Assembly (NCBI RefSeq): GCF_004522105.1
Contig: NZ_SPUJ01000005.1
Coordinates: forward strand, 1 to 64,000
Reading direction: 5' to 3'
Origin: Nocardioides sp. 1609
GTDB taxonomy: Bacteria > Actinomycetota > Actinomycetes > Propionibacteriales > Nocardioidaceae
DNA: 64,000 nt
Both the position numbers and the translations under genes were made by a program. Shown here one piece after another: positions 52,011-60,892 of this stretch (positions within the stretch are counted from its first letter, which is position 1; each line of letters opens with the position of its first letter). The notes below the pieces were generated by a model. It made no database searches, had not been told where the DNA came from, and saw nothing but the letters and a program-made list of their open reading frames with translations.

Positions 52011-52865
52011 TCAGCAGAGCGGGGCCAGGTCCGTCCGTGTCATCGCCGGAGCGGTGACGGGAAGCACGCCGGGCCGGTCGAGCGAGTAGTGGCGCACCCA
52101 GTCGGCCTGCATCCGCGAGCGCGCCATCGTCGCGCCGCGCACCGCCTGCATCCGCAGCCGCGGGCGGTAGACCACCCCGGTCAGCGCCTCGGGACGCCGC
52201 TCGGTGTGCACCACCTTGGTGTCCACGAACCACGACACGTGGTCGGGCGCGACCTCGATCGCGTAGGTGTGGAAGTAGCCGATCCGCAGGTCGAGGTCGG
52301 CGCCGAAGGTGAACGCCGTGTCGGCGTCGACGCCGATGCTGCCGACGGCCCGGGCGTCGTCCTGGGCCCACGACGCGATCACGATCCGCTGGTCGCGGCC
52401 GCCGGGGCACCCGGTCGGCTGCACCGGCACCAGCTCCCAGAAGAACCGGTACGGCGTCCCCGCGTCGTACCGCTTGGCCCGGACCCGCGTCTCCCAGCGG
52501 CCGTAGGCGGCGGCGGTGTCGGTGGCGGTGACGCTCACCGTGCCGGTGTGCGCCCGGGCGTCCATCGTGATCTGGCCCTGCTGCTCGCGCACCCGCTTCG
52601 GCCGGCTCACCCTCCACTGCGGACGCAGCGCACCGCCCGACTCGAACTCGTCGCGCCACGTCTCCGCACCCCAGCGGAAGACCTTGGCGGCGTTCGTCGG
52701 CCGGGGGTAGGTGTAGCCGCCGGCGCCGACGAAGGAGTCGTCGTCGGCGGGCGGCGGGTCACCCGGGCCGGCCTGCGACGGGGCGCCGCCCGGGACGACG
52801 AGCAGGGCCAGCAGGCAGGCCAGGGCGACGAGACGGCGACGGGCCGGCCGGTGGGGAGGGAGCAC
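52011..52865 (-). CDS. Secreted GH16-like protein without the usual catalytic motif
   Basis: A 284-residue exported protein with a signal peptide (about 1-32). The body resembles a GH16/concanavalin-like beta-jelly roll: FRDEF-type WRDEFESG opening, TGTVSVTATDTAAAYGRWETRVRA and YFHTYAIEVAPDHVSWFVDTKVVHTE. However, the E-x-D-x-x-E catalytic segment expected between these is replaced by RIVIASWAQDD, so it may bind rather than cut polysaccharide. The GTG at 52865 gives the cleanest signal peptide and a nearby AAGGTGG. Confidence 0.72.
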   Translation of the reverse strand: MLPPHRPARRRLVALACLLALLVVPGGAPSQAGPGDPPPADDDSFVGAGGYTYPRPTNAAKVFRWGAETWRDEFESGGALRPQWRVSRPKRVREQQGQITMDARAHTGTVSVTATDTAAAYGRWETRVRAKRYDAGTPYRFFWELVPVQPTGCPGGRDQRIVIASWAQDDARAVGSIGVDADTAFTFGADLDLRIGYFHTYAIEVAPDHVSWFVDTKVVHTERRPEALTGVVYRPRLRMQAVRGATMARSRMQADWVRHYSLDRPGVLPVTAPAMTRTDLAPLC

Positions 52866-52950
52866 GCGGGACCACCTTCGTGGGGGATCGGGTCGAAGTG
52901 CCCGAGACGGACACTCCACGTGAGGGGTATCGGGCGTTACGGTGGCCGAC

Positions 52951-54213
52951 ATGAGCACCATTCCCGGGTCGGCCCGTCCGCGCAAGAAGGTCCTCGCGAT
53001 CGTCCTCGCCGGGGGTGAGGGCAAGCGACTGATGCCGCTCACCGCCGACCGGGCGAAGCCGGCGGTGCCGTTCGCCGGCATCTACCGGCTCATCGACTAC
53101 GCCCTCTCCAACGTCGTCAACTCGGGCTACCTGCAGATCGTGGTGCTCACGCAGTACAAGTCGCACAGCCTCGACCGCCACGTCACCCAGACCTGGCGGA
53201 TGTCGACGATGCTCGGCAACTACGTCACCCCGGTGCCCGCGCAGCAGCGCGTCGGCAAGCACTGGTACCTCGGCAGCGGCGACGCGATCTTCCAGTCGCT
53301 GAACCTCATCAAGGACGAGAAGCCCGACATCGTGGTCGTCGTCGGCGCCGACCACGTCTACCGGATGGACTTCTCCCAGATGGTCGCCCAGCACATCGAC
53401 AGCGGCGCCGCCTGCACGGTGGCCGCGATCCGGCAGCCGATCGGGCTGGCCGACCAGTTCGGCGTCATCGACGTCGTCCCGGACGACCCGTCGCGGATCC
53501 GCGAGTTCCTCGAGAAGCCGAAGGACCCGACCGGGCTGCCCGACAGCCCCGGCGAGGTGCTGGCCTCGATGGGCAACTACGTCTTCGACGCCGACGCGCT
53601 GGTCGAGGCCGTCACCCGCGACGCGTCCACCGACGGGTCGAAGCACGACATGGGCGGCGACATCGTGCCCTCGTTCGTGCGCCGCGACCAGGCCGGCGTC
53701 TACGACTACCAGGACAACGTCGTCCCCGGTGCCACCGAGCGCGACCGTGGCTACTGGCGCGACGTCGGGACGCTCGGCTCCTACTACGCCGCCCACATGG
53801 ACGTCGTCTCGCCGCTGCCGGTCTTCAACCTCTACAACTTCGACTGGCCGATCTACACCTCCTACGGCCCGCAGCCGCCGGTCAAGATCGTCCAGGGCGC
53901 CGACGGCACCCCGGCCCGCACCGACGAGGCCGTGCTCTCGCCCGGCGTCGTCGTCAGCGGCGGCACCGTCACCCGCTCGGTCCTCTCGCCCGCCGTCCGG
54001 GTGCTCGGCGGCGCGCAGGTCGACGGCTCGGTGCTCCTCAACGGCGTGCACGTGGGCGAGGGTGCCGTCGTCCGCAACGCGATCCTCGACAAGAACGTCG
54101 TCGTCCCGCCCGGCGCCCGGATCGGTGTGGACCGCGAGGAGGACGCCGCCCGTGGCTTCGTGGTCGAGGACGGGTTGACCGTGCTCGGCAAGGACCAGGC
54201 CTTCCCGCACTGA
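52951..54213 (+). CDS. glgC: Glucose-1-phosphate adenylyltransferase
   Basis: A 420-residue enzyme making ADP-glucose from glucose 1-phosphate and ATP. Motifs are [25 protein letters not shown] near the N-terminus, [38 protein letters not shown]-type FGVIDVV and a C-terminal left-handed beta helix ([21 protein letters not shown]). A GTG three codons upstream is an alternative start. It is divergent from the GH16-like gene and supplies glgA. Confidence 0.96.
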   Translation: MSTIPGSARPRKKVLAIVLAGGEGKRLMPLTADRAKPAVPFAGIYRLIDYALSNVVNSGYLQIVVLTQYKSHSLDRHVTQTWRMSTMLGNYVTPVPAQQRVGKHWYLGSGDAIFQSLNLIKDEKPDIVVVVGADHVYRMDFSQMVAQHIDSGAACTVAAIRQPIGLADQFGVIDVVPDDPSRIREFLEKPKDPTGLPDSPGEVLASMGNYVFDADALVEAVTRDASTDGSKHDMGGDIVPSFVRRDQAGVYDYQDNVVPGATERDRGYWRDVGTLGSYYAAHMDVVSPLPVFNLYNFDWPIYTSYGPQPPVKIVQGADGTPARTDEAVLSPGVVVSGGTVTRSVLSPAVRVLGGAQVDGSVLLNGVHVGEGAVVRNAILDKNVVVPPGARIGVDREEDAARGFVVEDGLTVLGKDQAFPH

Positions 54214-54229
54214 CCCGACCTCGCACGGG

Positions 54230-54808
54230 TCAGCCGGCCGCGACCCCCGCGGCCCGGGCCGGCTCGGCGTACGCCGCGGCGAGCGACTCGACCGTCTCGT
54301 GCGCGTTGAGGCCGCTCGGGTTGGGCACCACCCAGAGCGCGGCACCCTCGAACGGCTCCGGCTGGCGCCCCGGCGTCGCCCTCGGGACCCCGAACGCCGT
54401 CCGGTAGGCGGTGATGCCGGCGATCGCGACGACGGCGGGGTGGGCGCGACGGACCAGGTCGGCGAGCTCGGCGCCGCCGGCTCGCAGCTCCTCGGAGGTC
54501 AGGTCGGACGCCTTCGCCGTGGCCCGGCGCACGACGTTCGTGATGCCGATCCCGCGGGACCGGAGGTGGTCGCGGTCGGCGTCGGTCATCCCGGCCGCGG
54601 GGTCGATCCGCCGGTCGACGACGCCACCGCGGAGCAGTGCGGGGTAGAAGCGGTTGCCGGGGTGGGCGAAGTGCGTCGCGGTGGCGGCGGTCCACAGGCC
54701 GGGGTTGATCCCGACGAAGAGCAGCCGCAGCGGCGTCCCGTGGGCGGGGAGCAGATCGGGTACCTCGGCGTCACGGAACGACTCGAGCTCGGCGCGGGTG
54801 AATCCCAT
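54230..54808 (-). CDS. mug: G/U mismatch-specific DNA glycosylase Mug
   Basis: A 192-residue DNA repair glycosylase removing uracil (and thymine or ethenocytosine) from mispairs with guanine. The active-site GINPG is at 33-37, with HPGNRFYPALL at 49-59 and the intercalating NPSGLNAH motif at about 164. The ATG at 54808 starts the conserved MGFTRAEL segment; the long upstream open frame is spurious. A distant homologue is at 30528. Confidence 0.92.
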   Translation of the reverse strand: MGFTRAELESFRDAEVPDLLPAHGTPLRLLFVGINPGLWTAATATHFAHPGNRFYPALLRGGVVDRRIDPAAGMTDADRDHLRSRGIGITNVVRRATAKASDLTSEELRAGGAELADLVRRAHPAVVAIAGITAYRTAFGVPRATPGRQPEPFEGAALWVVPNPSGLNAHETVESLAAAYAEPARAAGVAAG

Positions 54809-54856
54809 CCGGCCAGCCTGCCGGAACCCTCGGCGCGGCAGTAACGTCGGACCACC

Positions 54857-55378
54857 ATGCGACGACGTCTCGGCCCTGCCCTCCTGCTCGGCGTGCTCCT
54901 CTGCCCGGTCCTCACGAGCTGCGGCAGCGACGACGCCGGCACCGACACGACCGACCCCGCTCCGTCTGAGCAGACGACCAGCACCGCCACGAGCGAGCCC
55001 ACCGGCGGGCCCACCAGGCCCGGCAGCGAGCCCTCCGGCGGGCCCGAGGTCGTCGAGGTGCTGCACGCCACCGCCGCCGGCGGCGCGAGCACCGAGCAGT
55101 TCGTGCGGGTCGACGACGAGCCGGAGCTCGCCGACTTCGTCGCGCAGTTCTCCGACGACGCATTCGCCGAGGAGGTGCGGGTCTCGGTGGCGGGCGTGGC
55201 GGCCGGGCCGGGGACGGCCTACGCCGCGGTGGCGGCGATCGGCTGCGACGTCCCGCCGGTCGACGTGGCGACGACGGCCGAGGACGTGTACCTCGTCGTG
55301 GTCGCCAAGGTCCCCGGCCCGGACGTGGAGTGCTTCGCGCCGGTGACGACCGTCGCCGTCATGACCGTCGGAGGGTGA
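54857..55378 (+). CDS. Small lipoprotein
   Basis: A 173-residue predicted lipoprotein. The signal with lipobox LTSC ends at Cys22, followed by a Thr/Ser/Pro-rich linker (to about 65) and an alpha/beta domain with a pair of cysteines (IGCDVPP and VECFAPV). No known domain is seen. It is divergent from the mug gene, 48 bp away. Confidence 0.75.
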   Translation: MRRRLGPALLLGVLLCPVLTSCGSDDAGTDTTDPAPSEQTTSTATSEPTGGPTRPGSEPSGGPEVVEVLHATAAGGASTEQFVRVDDEPELADFVAQFSDDAFAEEVRVSVAGVAAGPGTAYAAVAAIGCDVPPVDVATTAEDVYLVVVAKVPGPDVECFAPVTTVAVMTVGG

Positions 55379-55389
55379 GTCACCCGGGC

Positions 55390-56709
55390 TCAGCGCGGAC
55401 GGCGGTAGCTGACCTCGACGACGTTCGCGACCCTGCGGGCGACCCCGTCGGAGGGTGAGTTCACGATCCCGACCCCCAGTCCGGTGCGGCGCGCGAGCAG
55501 GGTGCTCGACCCGCCGCCGTCCAGGTTGAGGGCCTCGTCGGCGCCGAGCCGGGCCATCGCGTCGGCCAGCTCGAACATCGTGTAGCCCCGGCTCGAGGCC
55601 TGCCGGCCGTCGACCACGAGCAGCAGGATCGTCCCGGTGTCGCGGTCGATCCCGATGGCGGTCCGCGGGTGCAGCTCGCGGTCGTCGAGCGCCTCGACCA
55701 CGCCGTCGCGCATCAGGAACGCGTTGCCGGTGATCGCCATCCGCGGCCGGCCCTCGACCTCGGAGACGATGCTCGCCCGGCTGCCGACCTCCAGCGCGCG
55801 CAGCTGCCGGGCGCCCTGGCCGCGACCGACCAGCACCGGGCCGGTGATGTCGACGCCGCGCGGCAGCCGGCGGTCGTTGCTCACGACCCGGCCCCGGACG
55901 ACGCGCACGACGCGCACCCCGCGCCGGCTCTCGTCGGTCACCCGTGCCCCCGCGGCCCGGCCCCAGGCCCGGGTGTAGACCCCGATGCTGTCGACGGGCA
56001 CGTTCGGGGCGTTGAGGGTGGCGATCTCGATCCCGGGGTGCTGTCGGACCCGGGTGACGACCTCGCGTCGTCCGATGTCGGGGGTGCCGTCGCGGCCGAT
56101 CGTGAACGCCGAGTTCCAGCCGACCCGTCGGCCGTGGAGCAGCCCGCGGGTGCGCTCGACACCGATGCCGATCGGGGCGCCGGTGTCGTGGATGTCGAAG
56201 AAGTCGCCGTTGACGGCGCCGACGACGCGGCGGTCGCGGGCGGCGATCTCGGGCACGGTCGCGGTGGCGCGCACCCGGCCGGCGTTGCCGTAGTCGAGCG
56301 ACACCCCGGGGCGGCGCCACTGCACGGTCAGCAGGTGGGCGCGGATCCGCCCGCGGGCGGTGTCCTCCTCCCACTGCGACAGGTGGACGCCGGGCGCGAC
56401 CCACTGTCGGGTCGGCTCGGCGAGCGGACCCTGGCCCCGCAGCCGCGGCGGGAGCCAGCGGGCGACCGGGCCGACCACCCCGTCGCTCGTCTGGGGAGGG
56501 CGGGTGCCGTCGCGGTCAGCCGCGACCCGTGGTCCCGGAGCGGCGTCCGCTGCCGGCGCGGACACCATGACCGGTGCCAGGAGCGCGAGCAGGCCGACGA
56601 GCAGGGCGACGAGCGGGCCGGCGAGCACGGTCGGGGGCAGTGCCGGGCGAGGAGTCGGGCGAGAAGGCGGGCGGGATGTCGGGCGGGACGTCGGGTGGGG
56701 GGAGCGCAC
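55390..56709 (-). CDS. Secreted phosphodiester glycosidase family (NAGPA-like) protein
   Basis: A 439-residue exported protein of the NAGPA family that cleaves N-acetylglucosamine-phosphodiester-like bonds in known members. A Pro/Arg/Ser-rich N-terminus and hydrophobic segment (about 25-55) form the signal. The catalytic domain shows VGAVNGDFFDIHDTGAPIGIGV and the NLDGGGSSTLLARR motif. The target here may be a cell-wall phosphodiester polymer such as teichoic acid. It is convergent with the lipoprotein gene. Confidence 0.88.
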   Translation of the reverse strand: MRSPHPTSRPTSRPPSRPTPRPALPPTVLAGPLVALLVGLLALLAPVMVSAPAADAAPGPRVAADRDGTRPPQTSDGVVGPVARWLPPRLRGQGPLAEPTRQWVAPGVHLSQWEEDTARGRIRAHLLTVQWRRPGVSLDYGNAGRVRATATVPEIAARDRRVVGAVNGDFFDIHDTGAPIGIGVERTRGLLHGRRVGWNSAFTIGRDGTPDIGRREVVTRVRQHPGIEIATLNAPNVPVDSIGVYTRAWGRAAGARVTDESRRGVRVVRVVRGRVVSNDRRLPRGVDITGPVLVGRGQGARQLRALEVGSRASIVSEVEGRPRMAITGNAFLMRDGVVEALDDRELHPRTAIGIDRDTGTILLLVVDGRQASSRGYTMFELADAMARLGADEALNLDGGGSSTLLARRTGLGVGIVNSPSDGVARRVANVVEVSYRRPR

Positions 56710-56736
56710 GGCTCCGAGGGTAGAAGAGTCGGAGGG

Positions 56737-57480
56737 TCATCTGCAGGGGATCGCGCCCAGCGCGGCGAGCCCCTCGACGTCACCGGGTCCGTAGCCGGCC
56801 CGGGTGACGCCGTCCGGGTACATCAGCTCGCCGGTGTCGTCGACGTGGTCGAGGCCCACGAGGTGGCCGAGCTCGTGGAGCAGCAGCGCCACCTGGAGGT
56901 CATCGCCGTCGCTGGTCCGCTCGAGGCGGTCGGTCGTGTCGCTGTCGAGGATGACCGAGCCGGTGACGTAGGCGCGGTGGCTGCCGAGCTGCGCCATCGT
57001 CGGTCCGCCGAGACCGGCGACGTCGTCGGCGAGCTCGCCGACCTCGTCCTCGTCGGCCCAGCCGATGAGCACCGGCTCGGGATCGCCACCGGTGGTGCCC
57101 CGGTCGTCGAAGTCGCGGTCCTCGGTGGTGCCCCGGTCGTCGAAGCGCAGCCCGGTCCGCTCGCTCACCTCGGCGACCGCCCGGTCGACGTAGCGCTGCC
57201 AGTCGTCGGGCGCCTGCTCGGGGTTGACGACGTAGGGGATCACGCGGCAGGGGCTGAACCCCACGGGCCGGTCGCTGCCCGGCTGGGTGTTGAGGAAGGC
57301 GTGGGCCCCGGTCGCCCCGGCCTCGACGGGCGGCATCACCCGGTCCTCGGCACCGATCAGCGAGCGCACGCGGGTGCTGATCGGGCTGTTGCCGAAGGTG
57401 ACGTAGGCACCGACCGCGACCAGGGTGAGCACGAGCGAGACGATGGTGATCGTCCGGTCGCGCTCACGGGGACGGGTCAT
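56737..57480 (-). CDS. Membrane-anchored matrixin-like zinc protease
   Basis: A 247-residue protein with one N-terminal membrane helix (about 12-30) and an extracytoplasmic metalloprotease domain. The zinc site HELGHLVGLDH is the extended metzincin HExxHxxGxxH motif, followed by ELMYPDG as the Met-turn. A short duplication FDDRGTTxD (DNA repeat of about 30 bp at 57089-57145) precedes the domain. ATG 57489 is an alternative start. It is divergent from the methyltransferase gene. Confidence 0.85.
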   Translation of the reverse strand: MTRPRERDRTITIVSLVLTLVAVGAYVTFGNSPISTRVRSLIGAEDRVMPPVEAGATGAHAFLNTQPGSDRPVGFSPCRVIPYVVNPEQAPDDWQRYVDRAVAEVSERTGLRFDDRGTTEDRDFDDRGTTGGDPEPVLIGWADEDEVGELADDVAGLGGPTMAQLGSHRAYVTGSVILDSDTTDRLERTSDGDDLQVALLLHELGHLVGLDHVDDTGELMYPDGVTRAGYGPGDVEGLAALGAIPCR

Positions 57481-57498
57481 GTCGTCCATGATGGCGCG

Positions 57499-58683
57499 GT
57501 GGACGAAGCGGCGCGGGCACCGGTCTGGAACCGGTTCGTCGAGGGCGACAACATCGACGTCCTGGCCGGCCTCCCCGACGGCAGCGTCGACCTGGTGTGC
57601 ACCGACCCGCCGTACAACACCGGCAACGACTTCGCCTACGCCGACGACGTCCGGGGCAGCGACGGCCGGCGCGACGGCCGGCACACCGCGTGGACCACGA
57701 TGATGCGGCCCCGCCTGGTCGAGGTCCGTCGGGTGCTGGCGCCGACCGGCGCGCTCTACGTGTCGATCGACGACCACGAGGTCGCCCACCTGCGGCTGCT
57801 GCTGGACGAGGTGTTCGGCGAGGCCCAGTTCCTCGCGCAGGTCGTGGTCAACCTGAACCCGAAGGGCCGCCAGCTCGGACGGGGGTTCGCGACCTCGCAC
57901 GAGTACCTGCTCGTCTACGCCCGGGACGCCGCCCGCTGCGTGCTCGACGCCTCCACCACCGACACCGTCGACCCGGCCGACTTCCCCCGCACCGACGGCG
58001 ACGGCCGCCGGTTCCGGCACCTCCCGCTGCGCAACACGAACAAGAAGTTCAACCCCGTCACCGCGCGGACCCTGCACTTCCCGGTGTGGGGTGACCCGGT
58101 CTCGGGGCGGGTCGCGACGGCGTCGTTCGCCGGCGCGGTCGAGGTGCTGCCGGTCTTCGGCGACGGGACGCCGGCGGTGTGGCGCTGGAGCCGTCCGCGC
58201 ATCGACGAGCGCCCCGACGACCTCGTGTGTCGCACGATCCGCGGACGGTCGGGGGAGCGGGTCGACGTCTTCCAGCGCGACTGGCTGCACGAGGGCAGGC
58301 GCAAGAAGCTGCGCACGATCTGGCTGGCCGAGGAGGTCGGCTCCACCGACACCGCCGTGGCCGAGCTCAAGGCGCTGGTCGGCCACCTCTTCGAGTCGCC
58401 CAAGCCGACCGGGCTGGTCCGGCGGGTCCTCGCGACGATGCCGTCCGACGTCCGGGTGCTCGACCCGTTCGCCGGCAGCGGCACCACCGGCCACGCGGTC
58501 GCCCTCGCGAACGCCGAGGACGGCGGCACCCGCACCTGCCTGTCGATCAACCGGGGCGAGCCGACCCGCCCCGGCTCCAACGCCGCCCTCGCCGGTCACG
58601 CCACCGTCGCCGACGTCACCCGGGCCCGGCTCCGCGCGGTCGCGGACACCGTCGGCGGCGGGTACCGCGAGGGCGCGTCGTAG
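57499..58683 (+). CDS. Orphan DNA adenine methyltransferase, beta class
   Basis: A 394-residue site-specific DNA methyltransferase. The catalytic DPPY (36-39, CTDPPYNTGNDF) precedes the SAM-binding DPFAGSGTT (about 322-330), the motif order of beta-class N6-adenine enzymes such as type III Mod proteins. It is smaller than Mod subunits and no restriction gene is adjacent. NPKGRQLGRGFATSHEYLLVYARD and the central region may hold the target recognition. Likely an epigenetic or solitary modification enzyme. The GTG at 57499 starts the gene. Confidence 0.88.
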   Translation: MDEAARAPVWNRFVEGDNIDVLAGLPDGSVDLVCTDPPYNTGNDFAYADDVRGSDGRRDGRHTAWTTMMRPRLVEVRRVLAPTGALYVSIDDHEVAHLRLLLDEVFGEAQFLAQVVVNLNPKGRQLGRGFATSHEYLLVYARDAARCVLDASTTDTVDPADFPRTDGDGRRFRHLPLRNTNKKFNPVTARTLHFPVWGDPVSGRVATASFAGAVEVLPVFGDGTPAVWRWSRPRIDERPDDLVCRTIRGRSGERVDVFQRDWLHEGRRKKLRTIWLAEEVGSTDTAVAELKALVGHLFESPKPTGLVRRVLATMPSDVRVLDPFAGSGTTGHAVALANAEDGGTRTCLSINRGEPTRPGSNAALAGHATVADVTRARLRAVADTVGGGYREGAS

Positions 58684-58736
58684 AGGACGTGCCGGTCGGG
58701 GCCGGGCGGTTCGCGCACCTCCCGTCGTCCACGAGG

Positions 58737-59324
58737 TCAGTGACGCCAGCGGGCCGCGAGGTGCTCGTCGAGGAGCGCGTGGGCGCCGGCGACGGTGATC
58801 ACGTCGCCGAGCAGGTGGAAGGCGAGGCCGTCGAGGAGCACGTGCAGCCGGGTCGTCTCGGCGTCGAGGTCGAGGCCACGACGCAGGTGGCCGTCGCGGT
58901 GGGCGAGGTCGAGCAGCGTGCGGCAGCCGCTGCGGACCGCGCCGTCGGGGCCGGCCCGGACGTGGCTGAGCTCGGGGTGGCCGGCCGCCTCGGCGGCCAG
59001 CGCGAGGTGGATCTGCATCTCGAGGCGACGCTCCTCGTCGAGGGGCAGCATCTCGCCGAGCAGGGCGACCACGTCGGCGCGCGAGGCGAGCACCGGTGCG
59101 TGCGCCTGGAACCGCGCGGTCGCACGCTCGACGACGAGGTCCATCGCCGCCGCGAGCATCAGCCCCTTGCTGGGCAGCACGTGGCGCAGCGAACCGGCCG
59201 AGACGCCGGCCTCGGCGGCGACGGTGCGCACCGACACCGCCCCGACGCCGTCGCGGACGATCACCCGCCAGACCGCCTCGGCGAGCTCGGCCCGGCGGGC
59301 GGCGTGGTCGATGAGGCGCGGCAC
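58737..59324 (-). CDS. TetR-family transcriptional regulator
   Basis: A 195-residue repressor. The N-terminal helix-turn-helix is AEAVWRVIVRDGVGAVSVRTVAAEAGVSAGSLRHVLPSKGLML. The rest is the helical ligand-binding domain. The GTG at 59324 lies next to the operator-like dyad. It is divergent from the membrane protein gene at 59392, its likely target. Confidence 0.9.
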   Translation of the reverse strand: MPRLIDHAARRAELAEAVWRVIVRDGVGAVSVRTVAAEAGVSAGSLRHVLPSKGLMLAAAMDLVVERATARFQAHAPVLASRADVVALLGEMLPLDEERRLEMQIHLALAAEAAGHPELSHVRAGPDGAVRSGCRTLLDLAHRDGHLRRGLDLDAETTRLHVLLDGLAFHLLGDVITVAGAHALLDEHLAARWRH

Positions 59325-59334
59325 GCGGCCATGG

Positions 59335-59350
59335 TAGTACGACCGTGCTA
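59335..59350. promoter_or_regulatory. TetR operator candidate
   Basis: TAGTACGACCGTGCTA pairs as TAGTACG/CGTGCTA with one mismatch. A related half CGTACTA recurs about 30 bp further on. The site lies between the divergent TetR and membrane-protein genes and overlaps TAATCT, a possible -10 element. Confidence 0.6.
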
Positions 59351-59391
59351 ATCTCGGTGGTGGCACAGACGTACTAGCACCAGGAGGTCGC

Positions 59392-59997
59392 GTGATCGCC
59401 GCCGTCATCGTCACCTGCGAGATCGGGTTCTGGGTCGTCCTCGGCCTCGGGATGCTGCTGCGCTACCCGCTCGGTCGCGCCCGGGCCGGCGCCGTCGTCC
59501 TGGCGTGCGTGCCGCTCGTCGACGTCGTCCTGCTCGCGGCGGCCGCCGTCGACCTCGGGCGAGGGGCTCAGATGTCGGCCATGCACGCGCTGGCCGCGGC
59601 CTACCTCGGCTTCAGCCTGGCCTTCGGTCCCAGCATGGTGCGGTGGGCCGACGTCCGGTTCGCGCACCGCTTCGCGGGCGGGCCGCCGCCCGCCGCCGCA
59701 CCACCCGCCGGCTCGCCCGAGCGTCGCGCCGCGACCTGGGCCGAGTGGTTCCGGGTCGTGCTCGCCGCCGTCGTCGCCTCGGTCGTGCTCGCTCTGCTGG
59801 CCCTCGTCGCGGACCCCGACCAGCGCGGCTCCGTGCTCGCCTCGGCCGCACCGCTGTGGGTGGTCACCGGCTTCTGGCTCCTCCTCGGGCCCCTCTGGGA
59901 GGAGGGCTCCCGGCGCCCGCGCCGGGACGTCGGTCCGGGAGCAGCCCGTCGAGCACCAGCCGCAACGGGGGCCACCGGTCGCGACCGCGGCGCGTGA
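59392..59997 (+). CDS. Small multi-pass membrane protein
   Basis: A 201-residue integral membrane protein with about five hydrophobic segments and a basic Arg/Gly-rich tail. AGGAGG precedes the GTG at 59392. No family is recognised with confidence. The tail overlaps the 3' end of the LysR gene on the other strand by 134 bp, so its final residues may be an accident of open frame. Probably controlled by the adjacent TetR. Confidence 0.7.
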   Translation: MIAAVIVTCEIGFWVVLGLGMLLRYPLGRARAGAVVLACVPLVDVVLLAAAAVDLGRGAQMSAMHALAAAYLGFSLAFGPSMVRWADVRFAHRFAGGPPPAAAPPAGSPERRAATWAEWFRVVLAAVVASVVLALLALVADPDQRGSVLASAAPLWVVTGFWLLLGPLWEEGSRRPRRDVGPGAARRAPAATGATGRDRGA

Positions 59998-60817
59998 CGG
60001 CGTAGGTGCGCAGGGTGATCGCCGGCTCGTCGAGCGGCAGCACCGTCACGCCGGGTCGCGAGGGCCACGCCGTCGGGAGCAGGCCCACGCCCAGCCCCGC
60101 CCCGACCAGCACCTCGACGAGGTCGAGGCTGTCGATCTGGTGCTCGATGCGCGGCGTGAAGCCGGCCATCGAGGCCAGCGTGCGGACGGCGTCCTCGTCG
60201 GCGGTGTTGCGCGAGTTGGTGATCCACGGGTGCCCGGCGTACGCCGCGACCACGTCGACCGCGCTCGTGCCCGGCGCCGGCCGCCGGTCCCCGGCCGGCA
60301 CCGCGAGCCCCCAGGACGTCGTCCAGAGGTCGTGGACGTCGACGTCGACCGGCCACGCCGCGGGCGCCAGGGTGTAGTCGTAGACGAGGGCGAGGTCGAC
60401 GTCGTCGCGGGCCAGGAGACCGAAGGCCTCGAGCGGCTCGAACTCGTCGATGCGCACCCGGACGTCGGGGTGGGTCCCGGCGATCGCGGCGACCACCGGG
60501 AGCAACGAGCGGCGCACGGCGCTGGCGAACCCCGCGACCCGGACCGTGCCGGCCGGCTCGGCGTCCGGGTCGAGGTCGCGGCGGGCGGCATCGACGGCGG
60601 CGAGGATGCCGACCGCGTGGTCGGCCAGGCGCCGGCCCGCGGCGGTGAGCCGGACCCGGCGGCCGTCGGGCTCGAGCAGCGGCGTGCCCGCGTCGCGGGC
60701 CAGCGCGGCGATCTGCTGGGAGACCGTGGACGTCGTCAGGCCGAGCTCGTCGGCGACCTCGCGCATCGAGCCGAGGCGGGAGAGCTCGAGCAGCAGCCGC
60801 AGCCGGCGGACGTCCAT
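59864..60817 (-). CDS. LysR-family transcriptional regulator
   Basis: A 317-residue regulator. The winged helix (LRLLLELSRLGSMREVADELGLTTSTVSQQIAALARDAGTPLLE) is at 1-60, with a type 2 periplasmic-binding-like effector domain after it. The last ~20 residues are Gly/Arg/Pro-rich. It is divergent from the EamA transporter gene, its probable target. A T-N11-A-type dyad (TTGAT-N9-ATCAT at 60821-60839) lies directly upstream. Confidence 0.9.
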   Translation of the reverse strand: MDVRRLRLLLELSRLGSMREVADELGLTTSTVSQQIAALARDAGTPLLEPDGRRVRLTAAGRRLADHAVGILAAVDAARRDLDPDAEPAGTVRVAGFASAVRRSLLPVVAAIAGTHPDVRVRIDEFEPLEAFGLLARDDVDLALVYDYTLAPAAWPVDVDVHDLWTTSWGLAVPAGDRRPAPGTSAVDVVAAYAGHPWITNSRNTADEDAVRTLASMAGFTPRIEHQIDSLDLVEVLVGAGLGVGLLPTAWPSRPGVTVLPLDEPAITLRTYAVTRRGRDRWPPLRLVLDGLLPDRRPGAGAGSPPPRGARGGARSR

Positions 60818-60820
60818 GCT

Positions 60821-60839
60821 TTGATTGTCCGTCGATCAT
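60821..60839. promoter_or_regulatory. LysR-type binding-site candidate
   Basis: TTGATTGTCCGTCGATCAT has imperfect inverted ends TTGAT/ATCAT and sits 4 bp from the LysR start codon, in the gap to the EamA gene. Position and form fit a LysR regulator site. Confidence 0.45.
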
Positions 60840-60892
60840 GAACGACGTGTCCACCATTCACGCGTGGACGCGAACTGTTGCAGGGGTTCATC

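Noticed and set aside
55669..57498. Upstream extension of the methyltransferase frame
   Set aside because: It is antisense to the NAGPA-like and metalloprotease genes; the methyltransferase begins at 57499.
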